Shown here in pieces: positions 63,228 to 64,000 of a DNA stretch of 64,000 nucleotides. The translations under genes and the position numbers were made by a program. The stretch is from Rhodococcus sp. X156 (GTDB lineage Bacteria > Actinomycetota > Actinomycetes > Mycobacteriales > Mycobacteriaceae): the NCBI RefSeq assembly GCF_004006015.1, contig NZ_CP034766.1, forward strand, positions 2,079,001-2,143,000. Direction: 5' to 3'. Position 1 is the stretch's first letter, and each line of letters opens with the position of its first letter. The notes beneath the pieces were generated by a model. That model saw only the letters and a program-made list of their open reading frames with translations, did no database searches and had not been told where the DNA came from.

Positions 63228-63343
63228 GCCGCCATCGCAGCACACCACGGGCCAGCGCGCCCTGACCTGGCCCTCGTGGTGCGGGCGACGACGGGCCCGG
63301 CACGAACTAGGGTCAGGGCGACCACACCTGCACCGAGGAGCCG

Positions 63344-64000
63344 ATGACGATGACGACCACCACGGCGGACGTGCCCGCGGACCAACGGGCTTTCGGTATC
63401 GACGTCGGCGGCACCGGCATCAAGGGCGGCATCGTCGACCTGTCGACCGGCGCGCTGATCGGGGAGCGGCTCAAGATCGCCACCCCCCAGCCCGCCACGC
63501 CAGCCGCGGTGGCGGAGACCGCCGCGGAGCTGACCCGCCGGTTCGAGTGGGACGGCCCGGTGGGGCTCACCCTGCCGTCGGTGGTCAAGGACGGTGTCGC
63601 GCTGACGGCAGCCAACATCGACAAGGCGTGGATCGGCACGGACGCCCGCGCACTGTTCAGCGAGGCGCTGGGCGGGCGAGCGGTGCGGGTGCTCAACGAC
63701 GCCGACGCCGCCGGGCTGGCGGAGTACCACTACGGCGCGGGCAAGGACGTCAGCGGGCTGGTGATCCTGCTGACCTTCGGCACCGGCATCGGCTCGGCGA
63801 TCATCCACGACGGGGTGCTGCTGCCCAACACCGAGTTCGGCCACATGGAGCTCGACGGCGACGACGCCGAGCACTCCGCGGCCGCGTCGGTGCGAGACGA
63901 GCGTCACCTGAGCTGGGACGAGTGGACCCCCTACGTCTCGCGGTTCCTGCGCAAGATGGAGGACCTGTTCTGGCCCGACCTGTTCATCGCCGGCGGCGGG
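63344..64000 (+). CDS. ppgK: Polyphosphate glucokinase (partial)
   Basis: The ROK-family kinase phosphorylates glucose from polyphosphate or [21 protein letters not shown] is the phosphate-binding motif, [16 protein letters not shown] holds the catalytic Asp, and [16 protein letters not shown] is the second phosphate motif. GAGGAG fits either of two ATGs (63344 or 63350). 219 residues are visible of about 265; the C-terminus is beyond the window. Confidence 0.95.
   Translation, partial: MTMTTTTADVPADQRAFGIDVGGTGIKGGIVDLSTGALIGERLKIATPQPATPAAVAETAAELTRRFEWDGPVGLTLPSVVKDGVALTAANIDKAWIGTDARALFSEALGGRAVRVLNDADAAGLAEYHYGAGKDVSGLVILLTFGTGIGSAIIHDGVLLPNTEFGHMELDGDDAEHSAAASVRDERHLSWDEWTPYVSRFLRKMEDLFWPDLFIAGGG

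Noticed and set aside
1-64000. CRISPR array
   Set aside because: No evenly spaced direct repeats with unique spacers were seen; the only tandem arrays are the two 15-bp coding minisatellites.

Overview
The window is chromosomal DNA from a very GC-rich actinomycete. Phosphatidylinositol-mannoside genes, a mycothiol-type isomerase, HemQ-type haem synthesis, polyphosphate glucokinase and families found only in Actinomycetota (DUF3000, DUF3159, DUF3710, DUF3093, DUF4193) place it in or near the Mycobacteriales. From memory, the conserved genes follow the order of Mycobacterium tuberculosis Rv2610c to Rv2702 closely. I cannot name the genus.

Layout. 1-7075 is a leftward envelope and translation cluster (pimA, acyltransferase, pgsA, PhoD-like phosphatase, HIT protein, thrS), followed by tRNA-Val(CAC). 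7443-9735 holds a sigK/rskA-like ECF sigma/anti-sigma pair and a small PGPGW membrane protein; two of these genes carry 15-bp minisatellites. 10118-10382 holds tRNA-Gly, tRNA-Cys and tRNA-Val(GAC). The tRNA-Val is the attachment site of an 8.2-kb element (10355-18564) with 28-bp att repeats and paired integrase arm sites. Its tyrosine integrase resembles that of phiRv2. It also encodes an excisionase, a primase-helicase, a scaffold-like protein and a major capsid protein. I see no portal, large terminase, tail or lysis gene, so it looks like a capsid-encoding phage satellite.

18565-28518 is a worn accessory zone. It contains a decayed second att copy, relic tRNAs, an isolated 56-aa gene with its own promoter and terminator, a DUF2786 gene, a DUF457 membrane protein and a lower-GC leftward operon. 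That operon encodes a Z1-domain ATPase, a ParB-like protein, a PD-(D/E)XK-like nuclease and small partner proteins. It is the best candidate for a poorly described, probably anti-phage, system.

From 28519 the conserved backbone resumes: a broken SRPBCC gene, a mycothiol-dependent isomerase, two tandem amidases, large catalase, zapE, a RibD-like reductase, a peptidase-like lipoprotein and msrB. Then come the haem genes hemE-hemG-hemQ, RNase D, a two-component system, dxs, a CaiB-type enzyme, an RNA uracil methyltransferase, an APC transporter, the two TrkA/Ceo proteins, dut, cei, suhB and the start of ppgK. Many backbone genes have a TANNNT -10 box 6-8 nt before the start codon, which suggests leaderless mRNAs and helped to choose starts. 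Gene pairs within operons often overlap as ATGA or GTGA.
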